Shown here piece after piece: positions 52,976 through 62,247 of a DNA stretch of 64,000 nt (positions are counted from its first letter, which is position 1; every line of letters begins with the position of its first letter). Below the pieces are notes generated by a model. It searched no databases and was not told the origin of the DNA. It saw only the letters and a list, made by a program, of their open reading frames with translations. Both the position numbers and the translations under genes were made by a program. This DNA comes from Burkholderia vietnamiensis LMG 10929. Its GTDB lineage: Bacteria; Pseudomonadota; Gammaproteobacteria; Burkholderiales; Burkholderiaceae. The stretch is taken from assembly GCF_000959445.1 (NCBI RefSeq), contig NZ_CP009630.1:310001-374000 (forward strand), written 5' to 3'.

Positions 52976-54408
52976 CGCGCAGCCAGTGCGATCTGCTGAT
53001 CGTCGGCGCCGGGCCGGCCGGGATGGCCGCGGCCGCCGCCGCGTGCAAGGCGGGGCTGTCGGTCGTGGTCGCCGACGAAGGCGCGGCGGCCGGCGGCCAG
53101 ATCTATCGCAACGTCGCGGCCGCGCCTGCCGAACTCGCGCGCTGGCTCGGCAGGGATTACGTCGCCGGCCGGCCGCTCGTCGACGCGTTGCATGCGAGCG
53201 GCGCGCGTTATCTGCCGCGCAGCACGGTATGGCAGGTGGCGTTGGAGCCGGAGCCGGTCGCGATGCTGACGCGAAGCGGTCCGTCGGGCGGCACGCTCGA
53301 AATCGGCGCGCGCGCGGTGCTGATCGCGGCCGGCGCGCAGGAGCGGCCGTGGCCGATACCGGGCTGGACGCTGCCGGGCGTGATGGGCGTCGGCGCCGCG
53401 CAGTCGTTGCTGAAATCGTCGGGGCTCGCGCCGTCGGCCGACACCGTGCTCGCCGGCAGCGGCCCGCTGCTGTGGCTGTTCGCGGCGCAATTGCTGAACG
53501 CGGGCAGGCGCGTGCGCGCGCTGGTCGACACGACGCCGCGCGATGCGTGGCGCCGTGCGCTTCCGCACGCGCTGCCGGCGCTGCGCGGCGCCGACTATCT
53601 GCTCAAGGGCTGGCGCATGCTGCGTGCGGTGCGCGATGCGGGCATCGCGGTTCATCGCGGCGCGACCGACGTGCGGATCGACGGCGACGGCCGCGCGCAA
53701 GCCATCCACTTTCGCGACGCGCACGGCATCGCGCATTCGCTCGACACGTCGCTCGTGCTGTTGCACCAGGGCGTGATTCCGTCGACGCAGCTCGCGCGCG
53801 CGCTCGGCTGCGCGCATGAATGGGACGGACGCGCGGCATGCTGGCGGCCGCAATGCGACGCGCGCGGCCGCAGCAGCGTCGCGCCGGTCTGGATTGCCGG
53901 CGACGGCGCCGGCATCGGCGGCGCGCAGGCCGCGGCACTGGCGGGCGAAGTCGCTGCGCTCGACGTTGCTGCCGCGCTCGGCGTGCTCGATCGGCACGCG
54001 CAGGCCGAACGCGAGCGCCCGTTGCTGCGTGCGCGGCGCCGTCATCTCGCCGTGCGTCCTCTGCTCGATGCGCTCTATACGCCGCCCGCCATGCTGCGCC
54101 GCCCCGACGGCGACACCATCGTATGCCGCTGCGAGGAGATCACGGCCGCCGAAATACGCGGCCTCGCGGCGCTCGGCTGTCCGGGGCCGAACCAGATGAA
54201 GGCGTTCACGCGCTGTGGAATGGGGCCGTGCCAGGGGCGCTGGTGCAGCACGACGGTCGGCGAACTGATCGCCGACGTGCAGCGGCGCGACGTCGGCGAC
54301 GTGGGCCACTACCGGATCCGCGCGCCGATCAAGCCCGTGACCGTCGGCGAGATGGCCGACGCGCTCGAACTGTCGAACGATTTCCGGCGCGGCGAATTCC
54401 CGAGCTGA
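52972..54408 (+). CDS. NAD(P)/FAD-binding subunit with BFD-type [2Fe-2S] domain (HcnB/OoxA-like)
   Basis: A 478-residue protein: N-terminal LLIVGAGPAGMAAAAAACKAG (FAD), SADTVLAGSGPLLWLFAAQLL (second dinucleotide fold), and a C-terminal BFD-like cluster domain with CRCEEIT and CGMGPCQGRWC. All four cluster Cys are present. It acts as the electron-accepting subunit of the three-part dehydrogenase and probably passes electrons to the respiratory chain. Confidence 0.9.
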   Translation: MTRSQCDLLIVGAGPAGMAAAAAACKAGLSVVVADEGAAAGGQIYRNVAAAPAELARWLGRDYVAGRPLVDALHASGARYLPRSTVWQVALEPEPVAMLTRSGPSGGTLEIGARAVLIAAGAQERPWPIPGWTLPGVMGVGAAQSLLKSSGLAPSADTVLAGSGPLLWLFAAQLLNAGRRVRALVDTTPRDAWRRALPHALPALRGADYLLKGWRMLRAVRDAGIAVHRGATDVRIDGDGRAQAIHFRDAHGIAHSLDTSLVLLHQGVIPSTQLARALGCAHEWDGRAACWRPQCDARGRSSVAPVWIAGDGAGIGGAQAAALAGEVAALDVAAALGVLDRHAQAERERPLLRARRRHLAVRPLLDALYTPPAMLRRPDGDTIVCRCEEITAAEIRGLAALGCPGPNQMKAFTRCGMGPCQGRWCSTTVGELIADVQRRDVGDVGHYRIRAPIKPVTVGEMADALELSNDFRRGEFPS

Positions 54409-54457
54409 CGCACGGCCCGCGCATGCCCCAGCTTGCCCACCCGAACGGAGCCTGACC

Positions 54458-55246
54458 ATGAAGAACAAGACCCGCATCACGATCCTGCTTTCCGCCGCCA
54501 CGATGGCTTTCGCGACGCTGGCGTCGGCGAAGGAGTGGACGACGATCCGCATCGGCGTGGACCCGACCTATCCGCCGTTCGAATCGACCGCGACCGACGG
54601 CAGCGTGCAGGGCTTCGACGTCGACCTCGGCAATGCGCTGTGCGCGAAGCTGAACGCGAAATGCGTGTGGGTGTCGAGCAGCTTCGACGGACTGATTCCG
54701 GGCCTGCAGGCGCGCAAGTTCGACGTGATCCTGTCGTCGATGGCCGCGACCGAACAGCGCCGCCAGCAGATCGACTTCACCGACCGCCTGTACCGCAACC
54801 AGACGCGCCTGATCGCCCGCACGGGCGCCGGGCTGCTGCCCGACGCGGCGAAGCTCGCCGGCAAGCGCATCGCGGTCGAACAGGGGACGATCCAGGAGAC
54901 CTATGCGCGCGAGAAATGGGCGCCGGCGAAGGTCGAGGTCGTGCCGTACCCGAGCTACGACCAGGCGTATGCGGACCTCGTGACGGGGCGCATCGACGGC
55001 GTGCTGATGGATGCGGTGCAGGGCCAGTTCGGCTTCCTGGCGACGCCGCGCGGCAAGGGCTTCTCGTTCGCGGGCGGCGTCGTGTTCGATCCGCGGATCA
55101 TGGGCAACGGCGACGCGATCGGCGTGCGCAAGGCCGATACCGACCTGCGCGACGCGCTGAATCGCGCGATCGCGCAGATTCGCAGCGACGGCACGTATCG
55201 CAAGATCGAGTCGAAGTACTTCGACTTCGACATGTACGGGAATTGA
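54458..55246 (+). CDS. Basic amino-acid/opine-type ABC substrate-binding protein
   Basis: A 262-residue periplasmic SBP_bac_3 protein with a signal peptide ending ASAKE. Family signature: GVDPTYPPFES, GFDVDLGNALCAKL, WVSSSFDGLIPGLQARKFD and ILSSMAATEQRRQQIDFTD. This is the ArgT/HisJ/AotJ/OccT-type pattern, so a cationic amino acid or a derivative is the likely ligand. No permease or ATPase is adjacent, so it would rely on a shared transporter. It is 49 bp after the dehydrogenase genes with CGGAGCC as ribosome site. Confidence 0.92.
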   Translation: MKNKTRITILLSAATMAFATLASAKEWTTIRIGVDPTYPPFESTATDGSVQGFDVDLGNALCAKLNAKCVWVSSSFDGLIPGLQARKFDVILSSMAATEQRRQQIDFTDRLYRNQTRLIARTGAGLLPDAAKLAGKRIAVEQGTIQETYAREKWAPAKVEVVPYPSYDQAYADLVTGRIDGVLMDAVQGQFGFLATPRGKGFSFAGGVVFDPRIMGNGDAIGVRKADTDLRDALNRAIAQIRSDGTYRKIESKYFDFDMYGN

Positions 55247-55301
55247 CGGCCGTCGCCGCGGCGCGCGGCAACGCATCGGTTCGCGGCGCGCCCCGCACCG
55301 C

Positions 55302-56255
55302 TCAGCGCTTCGGCGCGAGGCCGCCGCGGTCGCTGCGCGGGCTCACGCCGAAGCGCGTGCGGTACGTGCGCGAGAAATGCGACGGCGATTCGAACCCGCA
55401 CGCGACGCACACCGACGTGATGCTCATGTCGGTCTGCTGCAGCAGCTCGCGGGCGCGATCGAGCCGCAGGTTCAGATAGAAGCGCGTCGGCGTGTCGTTC
55501 AGCGTCGCGCTGAACAGCCGTTCGAGCTGGCGTCGCGTGATCGATACCTCCTGCGCGAGCGCGTCGGAGCCGAGCGGCGTCTCCATGTGCCGCTGCATCG
55601 AATCGATCACCTGGATCAGCTTGCGGTTGTGCACGCCGTAGCGCGCGGCGATCTCGAGGCGCTGGCTGTCCGAGCGCGGCCGGATGCGGCTCACGACGAA
55701 CTGCTCGGAGATCGCCGCGGCGAGATCGGCGCCGTGCCGCCGGCCGATCAGGTCGAGCATCATGTCGATCGACGCGGTGCCGCCCGCGCAGGTGATGCGC
55801 CGCTCGTCGATCTCGAACAGCTCCTGCGTCGCGTTCAGGCGCGGGTAACGCTCGCGGAACGCGGCGAGCGCCTCCCAGTGCAGCGTCAGCGTTTGCGACG
55901 CGTCGAACAGCCCGGCTTCCGCGAGCACGAAGCTGCCGGTATCGATGCCGCCGAGCGTCGCGCCGTGCCGGTGCTGGCGGCGCAGCCAGTCGGCGAGCGC
56001 GCGGTCGTAGCAGGCGAGCGGATCGAAGCCGGCGACGACGAACACCGTGTCGACCTGCCCGACGTCCGCATAGGCGGCCTCGGCCGCCACCGGGATGCCG
56101 TTGCTCGCGGCGACGGGTGCGCCGTCCGCGCTGATCACGTGCCAGCGGTACAGCTCGTTGCGGAACCGGTTAGCGACCCGCAGCGGTTCGACCGCGGACA
56201 TGAAGCCGAGCGCGGAGAAGCCGGGCAGCAACAGGAAGTGGAAATCCTCGGGCAT
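55302..56255 (-). CDS. GATase1-AraC transcriptional regulator
   Basis: A 317-residue regulator of the same architecture as GbdR, CdhR and ArgR: N-terminal DJ-1/PfpI-like domain (about 5-170, GGIDTGSFVLAEAG at the elbow with Asp-Thr-Gly where catalytic members have Cys) and a C-terminal AraC domain (EVSITRRQLERLFSATL, DMSITSVCVACGFESPSHFSR). It lies convergent with the SBP gene and may co-regulate the dehydrogenase locus; carnitine- or arginine-type effectors are usual in the family. Target unproven. Confidence 0.9.
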   Translation of the reverse strand: MPEDFHFLLLPGFSALGFMSAVEPLRVANRFRNELYRWHVISADGAPVAASNGIPVAAEAAYADVGQVDTVFVVAGFDPLACYDRALADWLRRQHRHGATLGGIDTGSFVLAEAGLFDASQTLTLHWEALAAFRERYPRLNATQELFEIDERRITCAGGTASIDMMLDLIGRRHGADLAAAISEQFVVSRIRPRSDSQRLEIAARYGVHNRKLIQVIDSMQRHMETPLGSDALAQEVSITRRQLERLFSATLNDTPTRFYLNLRLDRARELLQQTDMSITSVCVACGFESPSHFSRTYRTRFGVSPRSDRGGLAPKR

Positions 56256-56459
56256 CGCGGGGGCGCGTCGAATCGGATGAAGGCCGGGCGGCGAGCGGGG
56301 CGCAGTGCGCGCCGGACGCTCGACACTGGATTATCGCGGGTTTGCGCGGCGCTCCGCGTATTTTCGTGCGACGGCCGCTGCAGCCGCTCGACCGAGAAGC
56401 GGGCGACGAGATCGAAGTTCAGCGGGATCAGGCGGTACAGCGAATACTTCGACTGGCCC

Positions 56460-56600
56460 GCGAAACGCTCGGCGTGCGGTCGCCGACGGCAGCTCGCCGA
56501 ATTGCGTGTTGTAGACGGTCGCGAAATTTCCGAGGCGGATGAGGCCCCGGCGCGCGGCGGCAGCGCTGACCGGCGTCTCGGCGTGGCGCGTGCCGCCGGT
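56460..56600 (-). pseudogene. C-terminal relic of an AraC-family regulator
   Basis: Between a TAG (56603-56601) and about 56460 the minus strand encodes ETPVSAAAARRGLIRLGNF followed by ATVYNTQFGELPSATARR, the second HTH and end of an AraC_binding_2-type regulator (compare SVSAVAARWGF and FxxxYRxxFGExPS). There is no upstream domain, no start codon and no ribosome site, and the frame continues past the normal end. The rest of the gene has been lost, probably by deletion joining it to the SDR gene. Confidence 0.75.
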
Positions 56601-56624
56601 CTAACCGCCGCAGCCTCATCATGT

Positions 56625-57389
56625 TCAGATCTGCTGCTGACCGCCGTCGACGAACAGCTCGATGCCGTTCACGAAGCTCGCATCGTCCGACGCGAGGAAC
56701 AGCGCAGCGCCCGCGATTTCCTCGGGTTCGCCGAGGCGCCCCATCGGAATCAGCGAAGCCAGATAGTCGGCGAGCCCCTGACGCTGCGCGGCGTCCTGGC
56801 CGGCGAGGTCGAGCAGGCCCGGCGTACGCGTCGCACCGGGGCTGATCGTGTTCACGCGGATGCCGCGCTCCTTGAGGTCGAGAATCCAGTTGCGTGCGAA
56901 CGAGCGTACCGCGGCCTTCGACGCCGCATACACGCTGAACGCCGCGGTGCCGGCGCTGGCTGCCGTCGAGCCGGTGAGGATCACCGACGCGCGGTCGGCC
57001 AGCAGCGGCAGCGCCTTTTGCACCGTGAACAGCACGCCTTTCACGTTGCGATCGAACGTGTCGTCGAAGTGCTCTTCGGTGATGCTGCCGAACGGCAGCA
57101 TCGAGCCGCCGCCCGCGTTCGCGAACAGCACGTCGAGGCGGCCGCGTTCTTCGCCGATCTGCGCGTACAGCGCGTCGAGTTCGTCGAGCTTCGTCGAGTC
57201 GATCCGCACGCCGGTCGCGCTGCCGCCGTTGTCGCGGATCGAGCCGACCGCGGCGTCGAGTTCGGCCTGACGGCGGCCGGTCACGTAGACGTGCGCGCCT
57301 TCCGCGGCGAAGCGCTGGGCGGTCGCGAGGCCGATCCCGCTGGTACCGCCGGTGACGAGTGCGATCTTGTTGTCGAGCTTGCGTGCCAT
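56625..57389 (-). CDS. Short-chain dehydrogenase/reductase
   Basis: A 254-residue classical SDR. Cofactor motif TGGTSGIG near 14, NAGGG near 92, catalytic Ser in [10 protein letters not shown], and YAASK (Tyr/Lys). The Arg in TGRRQAEL favours NADP(H). Substrate unknown; sequences like this are usually called glucose 1-dehydrogenase-like or simply SDR. The ribosome site AAAGGAG is strong. Divergent from the LysR gene at 57526, its probable regulator, an arrangement very common in Burkholderia. Confidence 0.95.
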   Translation of the reverse strand: MARKLDNKIALVTGGTSGIGLATAQRFAAEGAHVYVTGRRQAELDAAVGSIRDNGGSATGVRIDSTKLDELDALYAQIGEERGRLDVLFANAGGGSMLPFGSITEEHFDDTFDRNVKGVLFTVQKALPLLADRASVILTGSTAASAGTAAFSVYAASKAAVRSFARNWILDLKERGIRVNTISPGATRTPGLLDLAGQDAAQRQGLADYLASLIPMGRLGEPEEIAGAALFLASDDASFVNGIELFVDGGQQQI

Positions 57390-57487
57390 GGTGCTTCTCC
57401 TTTCGATATCTGGATGAGGGGGTTCGTGTTACGTGCTGCGATGTAAGGAGAATATCGACGCACCCAGGCTTTCGAAATAGAATTGAT

Positions 57488-57504
57488 TGCAAGCCAACGT
57501 TGCA
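57488..57504. promoter_or_regulatory. Candidate LysR-type operator between the SDR and LysR genes
   Basis: TGCAA-N7-TTGCA in an AT-rich patch 22 bp upstream of the LysR start. Size and symmetry suit a LysR box. Prediction only. Confidence 0.4.
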
Positions 57505-57525
57505 TAAATGAAAAGATGAGGGGAA

Positions 57526-58443
57526 ATGGCCAGATTGCCTGACTTCGAGGGGCTCGCGATGTTCGCGAAGGTCGCCGAGGAGGGCTCGTTCGCGGCGGCG
57601 GCCCGCTCGATGGGCGTGTCGGTGGCGACCGTGTCGCGCGGCGTCGCGCGCCTGGAAGACCGGCTCGGCGGGCGGCTCTTCAACCGCACGTCGCGGCAGC
57701 TCGCGCTCACCGAGTTCGGCCGGACCTTGTGCGAAAAGGCGGGCGACATGTATCGCCACGCGGAAGAAGCGGAGAGCGCCGCGCGCGAGATGGCCGTGCA
57801 GCCGCGCGGGCTCGTGCGGCTCGCGGTGCCGATGTCGTTCGGGCTGCGTTGGGTCGCGCCGCTGTTGCCGGCGTTCTTTCGCGCCTATCCGGAAGTGTCG
57901 ATCGACCTGCATCTGTCGGATGCGTCGGTCGATCTGATCGCCGACGGTTTCGATGCCGCGCTGCGGATCGCCGCGTTGCCCGATTCGTCGCTGGTCGCGC
58001 GGCGCCTGTGCGCGGTGACGCAATACGTGGTCGCGTCGCCGGCCTATCTGGCGCGCGAAGGCCGGCCGATGCATCCGCGCGATCTGGCCGCGCGCGCATG
58101 CCTGTCGTATGCGTACCGCGCGCACAGCGACGTGTGGCGCTTCACGAACGACGCTGGCGAAGAAGAGCCGATCCTGCCGAACGGGCCGCTGCGCGTCACG
58201 AATTCCGACGCGCTGCTGCCGACGCTGCTCGAAGGGCTCGCGATCGGCGAGCTGCCGGAGTTCATCGCCGGCGAATATCTGGCCGACGGCCGGCTCGAAG
58301 CGATCCTGACCGACTGGTCGCTCACCAAGGGCGGCCTGTACTTCATCACGCCTTCCGCGCGCGCCCGGCCGGCGAAGATCGCCGCGCTGTCCGACTTCTT
58401 CGCCGAACATCTGTCGGAGCCGAGCTGGCGGTGGCCGAGGTAG
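57526..58443 (+). CDS. LysR-type regulator (CrgA/AaeR-like)
   Basis: A 305-residue LysR protein: HTH near 5-62 (MFAKVAEEGSFAAAARSMGVSVATVSRGVARLE, here in halves: FAKVAEEGSFAAAA and VSVATVSRGVARLE) and an effector domain with FGLRWVAPLLPAFF and DGFDAALRIAALPDSSLVAR. It probably controls the divergent SDR gene. Ribosome site GAGGGG. Confidence 0.93.
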   Translation: MARLPDFEGLAMFAKVAEEGSFAAAARSMGVSVATVSRGVARLEDRLGGRLFNRTSRQLALTEFGRTLCEKAGDMYRHAEEAESAAREMAVQPRGLVRLAVPMSFGLRWVAPLLPAFFRAYPEVSIDLHLSDASVDLIADGFDAALRIAALPDSSLVARRLCAVTQYVVASPAYLAREGRPMHPRDLAARACLSYAYRAHSDVWRFTNDAGEEEPILPNGPLRVTNSDALLPTLLEGLAIGELPEFIAGEYLADGRLEAILTDWSLTKGGLYFITPSARARPAKIAALSDFFAEHLSEPSWRWPR

Positions 58444-58526
58444 GCGAGCGGCGCGGCAACGCGCAGCGCGCCTCCGCGCCCCGTCGTACCAAGCGCAGCG
58501 GCTTTCGCTAGAATCGGTCGTCGTCG

Positions 58527-58551
58527 ATGCAACCGTCATCCGATGTTGCAT
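58527..58551. promoter_or_regulatory. 7-bp dyad with 11-bp spacer before the aminotransferase gene
   Basis: ATGCAAC (58527-58533) and GTTGCAT (58545-58551) are exact inverse repeats 11 bp apart. TAGAAT at 58509-58514 could be the -10, placing the dyad just downstream of +1. A repressor site or a leader hairpin are both possible. Confidence 0.45.
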
Positions 58552-58620
58552 TGCAGCGGCGGCGTCCGCCCGGATGCCGCGCGCGCTCATCCCATGCCAG
58601 ATTCTTTACCGGAGGCGAAC

Positions 58621-59748
58621 GTGCCAGGATTACTTCCCGATGTCGACCGCGACGGGCTTCTCGAATATTCGGTGGTGTACACCGACCGGTCGATCAATCA
58701 CATGTCGCAGCGCTTCCAGCACGTGATGCGCGACATTTCCGCTGCGTTGAAGCAGGTCTACCACGCGAAGGCCGTCGCCATCGTGCCGGGCAGCGGGACC
58801 TTCGGCATGGAGGCCGTCGCGCGGCAGTTCGCGACCAACCGCAAATGCCTCGTGATCCGCAACGGCTGGTTCAGCTTCCGCTGGTCGCAGATCTTCGAGA
58901 TGGGCGGCATTCCGTCCGAAGCGATCGTGCTGAAGGCGCGTCCGGTCGAGCCGGGCCGGCAGGCCGCCTATGCGCCTGCGCCGCTCGACGAAGTGGTCGC
59001 CGCGATTCGCGAGCACAAGCCGGACCTCGTGTTCGCGCCGCACGTCGAGACCGCCTCCGGCATGATGCTGCCCGACGCGTATCTGCGCGCGGTGGCGGAC
59101 GCCGTGCATGCGGTCGGCGGGATGTTCGTGCTCGATTGCATCGCGTCCGGCACGGTGTGGGTCGACATGGAGGCGACCGGCGTCGACGTGCTGATCAGCG
59201 CGCCGCAGAAAGGCTGGAGCGCCTCGCCCGGCTGCGGACTGGTGATGCTCGGCGCGCTGGCGCGCGAGCGGATCGACGCGACCACCAGCACCAGCTTCGC
59301 GTGCGATCTGCGCAAGTGGCTGCAGATCATGGAGGCGTACGAGAACGGCGGCTTCGCGTATCACGCGACGATGCCGACCGACAGCCTCGCGACGCTGCGC
59401 GACGTCATCGCCGAAACACAGGCGTACGGCTTCGACAAGGTGAAGGCCGAGCAGCTCGAGCTCGGCGCGCGGATTCGCGCGTTGCTCGCGCAGAAGGGGT
59501 TTCGCAGCGTGGCGGCCGAAGGCTTCGAGGCGCCGGGCGTGGTCGTCAGCTATACCGACGACGACGGGATCCGTTCCGGCAAGAAGTTTGCCGACGTGGG
59601 CGTGCAGATCGCGGCCGGCGTGCCGCTGCAATGCGACGAGCCGGCCGACTTCAAGACCTTCCGCATCGGCCTGTTCGGCCTCGACAAGCTGCATGACGTC
59701 GATGCGGCGGTGGCGCGCTTCGCCGCTGCGCTGGAGCGCATCGTATAA
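58621..59748 (+). CDS. Class V aminotransferase (alanine/serine-glyoxylate type)
   Basis: A 375-residue PLP enzyme. The GTG at 58621 is chosen because GGAGG sits six bases before it; upstream ATGs at 58543 and 58594 have no ribosome site. Visible: VPGSGTFGMEAVARQF (PLP phosphate), FVLDCIASGTVWVDMEATGVD (Asp for the pyridine N) and the Schiff-base Lys in SAPQKGWSASPGCG. It belongs to the AGXT/SGAT fold; alanine-glyoxylate or a related transamination is probable, and purine catabolism or serine cycling would fit. Solitary gene between LysR and maeB. Confidence 0.9.
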   Translation: MPGLLPDVDRDGLLEYSVVYTDRSINHMSQRFQHVMRDISAALKQVYHAKAVAIVPGSGTFGMEAVARQFATNRKCLVIRNGWFSFRWSQIFEMGGIPSEAIVLKARPVEPGRQAAYAPAPLDEVVAAIREHKPDLVFAPHVETASGMMLPDAYLRAVADAVHAVGGMFVLDCIASGTVWVDMEATGVDVLISAPQKGWSASPGCGLVMLGALARERIDATTSTSFACDLRKWLQIMEAYENGGFAYHATMPTDSLATLRDVIAETQAYGFDKVKAEQLELGARIRALLAQKGFRSVAAEGFEAPGVVVSYTDDDGIRSGKKFADVGVQIAAGVPLQCDEPADFKTFRIGLFGLDKLHDVDAAVARFAAALERIV

Positions 59749-59772
59749 GCGCAACGGGCGGTGCGCAGCACC

Positions 59773-59804
59773 GGACGAGGGGCCGCCTCGGCCGCCCCTC
59801 GTCC
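59773..59804. terminator. Hairpin between converging aminotransferase and maeB genes
   Basis: 10-bp inverted repeat GGACGAGGGG/CCCCTCGTCC with a 12-base loop that itself pairs. No U-tract, so it may be a weak or factor-assisted terminator for both genes. Confidence 0.45.
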
Positions 59805-59811
59805 GTGGTCG

Positions 59812-62112
59812 TTACGCCGCCGCGTTGCGATTCGCCTCGATCACCGTCAGCGCGGTCATGTTCACGATCCGCCGCACGGTCGCGCTCGACGTGAGGATGT
59901 TCACCGGCGCATTGACGCCGAGCAGGAACGGCCCGACCGCGACGTTGCTGCCCGCTTCGGTCTTGAGCAGGTTGTACGCGATGTTGCCGGCGTCGACGTT
60001 CGGGCACACGAGCAGGTTTGCCGCGCCCTTGAGCGGCGACATCGGCAGCAGCCGCAAGCGCAGCGACTCGTCGAGCGCGCAGTCGCCGTGCATCTCGCCG
60101 TCGGCCTGGATGTCCGGCGCCTGCGCGCGGATGATCTCCAGCGCGTTGCGCATCTTCGCGCCCGACGCCGCGCTCCCCGACCCGAAGTTCGAACGCGACA
60201 GCAGCGCGACCTTCGGCGTCAGGTTCAGCCATTCCATCTGGCGCGCCGCCGCGATCGTGAATTCGGCGATCTGCTCCGCATCGGGGTTGTCGTTGACGTG
60301 CGTATCGACGAGCGCGACGGTCCGCTGGTTCAGCAGCAGGATGTTCATCGCCGCGTAGGTCGACGCATCGGGCTTCCTGCCGATCACTTCGTCGACGAAG
60401 CGCAGGTGGTTGTGATATTCGCCGACGGTCCCGCAGATCATCCCGTCCGCATCGCCGAGCCGCACCATCATCGCGCCGATCAGCGTCAGGCGCCGGCGCA
60501 TCTCGACGCGCGCCATCTCCTTCGAGATGCCGTCGCGGCAACGCAGTTCCCAATACGTCGTCCAGTACTGCGGGAAGCGCTCGTCGTATTCCGGATTGGT
60601 GACCTCGACGTCCTGGCCGAGCCGCAGGCGCAGCCCGAAGCGCTCGATGCGCGCGAGCAGCACCTCGGGGCGACCGACCAGGATCGGACGCGCGAGCTTC
60701 TCGTCGACGATCACCTGCACCGCGCGCAGCACGCGTTCGTCCTCGCCCTCGGTGAACACGATGCGCGCCTTGCCGCCGTCGCGCACCAGCTGGCGCGCGG
60801 CCGCGAACAGCGGCTTCATGAACGCGCCCGAGTGATAGACGAACTGCTGCAGCTGCTCGACGTACGCGTCGAGGTCGGCGAGCGGGCGCGTCGCGACGCC
60901 GCCTTCGATCGCGGCCTTCGCCACCGCCGGCGCGATACGGACGATCAGGCGCGGGTCGAACGGCTTCGGAATCAGGTATTGCGGGCCGAACGACACCTCG
61001 TCGCCGCCATAGGCCGCCGCGACGATGTCGCTCTGTTCTTCCTGCGCGAGACCGGCGATCGCGTGGACCGCGGCGATTTCCATTTCACGCGTGATCGTGG
61101 TCGCGCCCACGTCGAGCGCGCCGCGGAAGATGTACGGGAAGCACAGCACGTTGTTGACCTGGTTCGGGAAATCCGAGCGGCCGGTCGCGATCACGACGTC
61201 GTCGCGGGTCGCATGCGCGAGCTCCGGGAAGATCTCCGGCGTCGGATTCGCGAGCGCGAGGATCAGCGGGCGCGCGGCCATCGCGCTCAGCATCTCCGGC
61301 TTCAGCACGCCGCCGGCCGACAGGCCGAGGAAGATGTCGGCGCCGCCGATCACCTCGGCCAGCGTGCGCGCGTCGGTTTCCTGCGCGAAGCGCTCCTTGG
61401 CCGGGTCCATCAGCGTGGTGCGGCCGCGGTAGACGACGCCTTCGATGTCGGTCGCCCACACGTTTTCGATCGGCAGCCCGAGGTCGACGAGCAGGTCGAG
61501 GCAGGCGAGCGCGGCCGCGCCGGCGCCCGAGGTCACGACCTTCACGTCCGAGATCGACTTGCCGACCACCTTCAGCCCGTTGATGAACGCGGCCGCGACG
61601 GTGATCGCGGTGCCGTGCTGGTCGTCGTGGAACACGGGGATCTTCATGCGCTCGCGCAGCTTGCGCTCGACGGTGAAGCACTCGGGCGCCTTGATGTCCT
61701 CGAGGTTGATCCCGCCGAAGGTCGGCTCGAGGCCGGCGATGATGTCGACCAGCTTGTCCGGGTCGGTCTCGTTGATCTCGATGTCGAACACGTCGATCCC
61801 GGCGAACTTCTTGAACAGCACGGCCTTGCCTTCCATCACCGGCTTCGACGCGAGCGCGCCGATGTTGCCCAGACCCAGCACCGCCGTGCCGTTGGTGATC
61901 ACGCCCACCAGATTGCCGCGGCTCGTGAAGCGATGCGCGTTCAGCGGTTCGGCGGCGATCGACTCGCAGACGCTCGCGACGCCCGGCGTGTAAGCCAGCG
62001 CCAGATCGCGCTGCGTCACGAGCGGCTTGCTGGCGACGACCGAGATCTTCCCCGGCGTCGGAAACTCGTGATAGTCGTACGCGGCTTGCTGCTGGGTCTC
62101 TGTCTGTTTCAT
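59812..62112 (-). CDS. maeB: NADP-dependent malic enzyme with phosphotransacetylase-like domain
   Basis: A 766-residue MaeB-type protein. The malic part (about 1-430) has [13 protein letters not shown], the Lys/Asp catalytic region [11 protein letters not shown] and the nucleotide motif [14 protein letters not shown]. The C-terminal 330 residues are a PTA/PTB domain ([27 protein letters not shown]) that in E. coli MaeB is inactive as a transferase but regulatory (acetyl-CoA). It makes pyruvate and NADPH from malate. Divergent from a LysR gene; three GGCCAT words lie between them. Confidence 0.96.
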   Translation of the reverse strand: MKQTETQQQAAYDYHEFPTPGKISVVASKPLVTQRDLALAYTPGVASVCESIAAEPLNAHRFTSRGNLVGVITNGTAVLGLGNIGALASKPVMEGKAVLFKKFAGIDVFDIEINETDPDKLVDIIAGLEPTFGGINLEDIKAPECFTVERKLRERMKIPVFHDDQHGTAITVAAAFINGLKVVGKSISDVKVVTSGAGAAALACLDLLVDLGLPIENVWATDIEGVVYRGRTTLMDPAKERFAQETDARTLAEVIGGADIFLGLSAGGVLKPEMLSAMAARPLILALANPTPEIFPELAHATRDDVVIATGRSDFPNQVNNVLCFPYIFRGALDVGATTITREMEIAAVHAIAGLAQEEQSDIVAAAYGGDEVSFGPQYLIPKPFDPRLIVRIAPAVAKAAIEGGVATRPLADLDAYVEQLQQFVYHSGAFMKPLFAAARQLVRDGGKARIVFTEGEDERVLRAVQVIVDEKLARPILVGRPEVLLARIERFGLRLRLGQDVEVTNPEYDERFPQYWTTYWELRCRDGISKEMARVEMRRRLTLIGAMMVRLGDADGMICGTVGEYHNHLRFVDEVIGRKPDASTYAAMNILLLNQRTVALVDTHVNDNPDAEQIAEFTIAAARQMEWLNLTPKVALLSRSNFGSGSAASGAKMRNALEIIRAQAPDIQADGEMHGDCALDESLRLRLLPMSPLKGAANLLVCPNVDAGNIAYNLLKTEAGSNVAVGPFLLGVNAPVNILTSSATVRRIVNMTALTVIEANRNAAA

Positions 62113-62247
62113 GTTTTGGGTCCGGGCAGGTGCGTCAGGCCAGTCCCGACGCGATCGATGACGGCCATTCTAGGGATCGGCCATAAGGAGATGATTCTGT
62201 TTTAATATCGGGCCATCACTTTTTCCTGATGGTGCGGCGGTCCCAAG

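Noticed and set aside
51559..54408. Hydrogen cyanide synthase hcnABC
   Set aside because: The architecture is the same, but the OccR-like LysR gene and basic amino-acid SBP beside it fit opine or amino-acid oxidation better; glycine-specific evidence is lacking.
56385..56460. Second protein-like frame (YSLYRLIPLNFDLVARF) next to the AraC relic
   Set aside because: It reads well for about 25 codons but matches no family I can name and has no start; could be chance, so not called.
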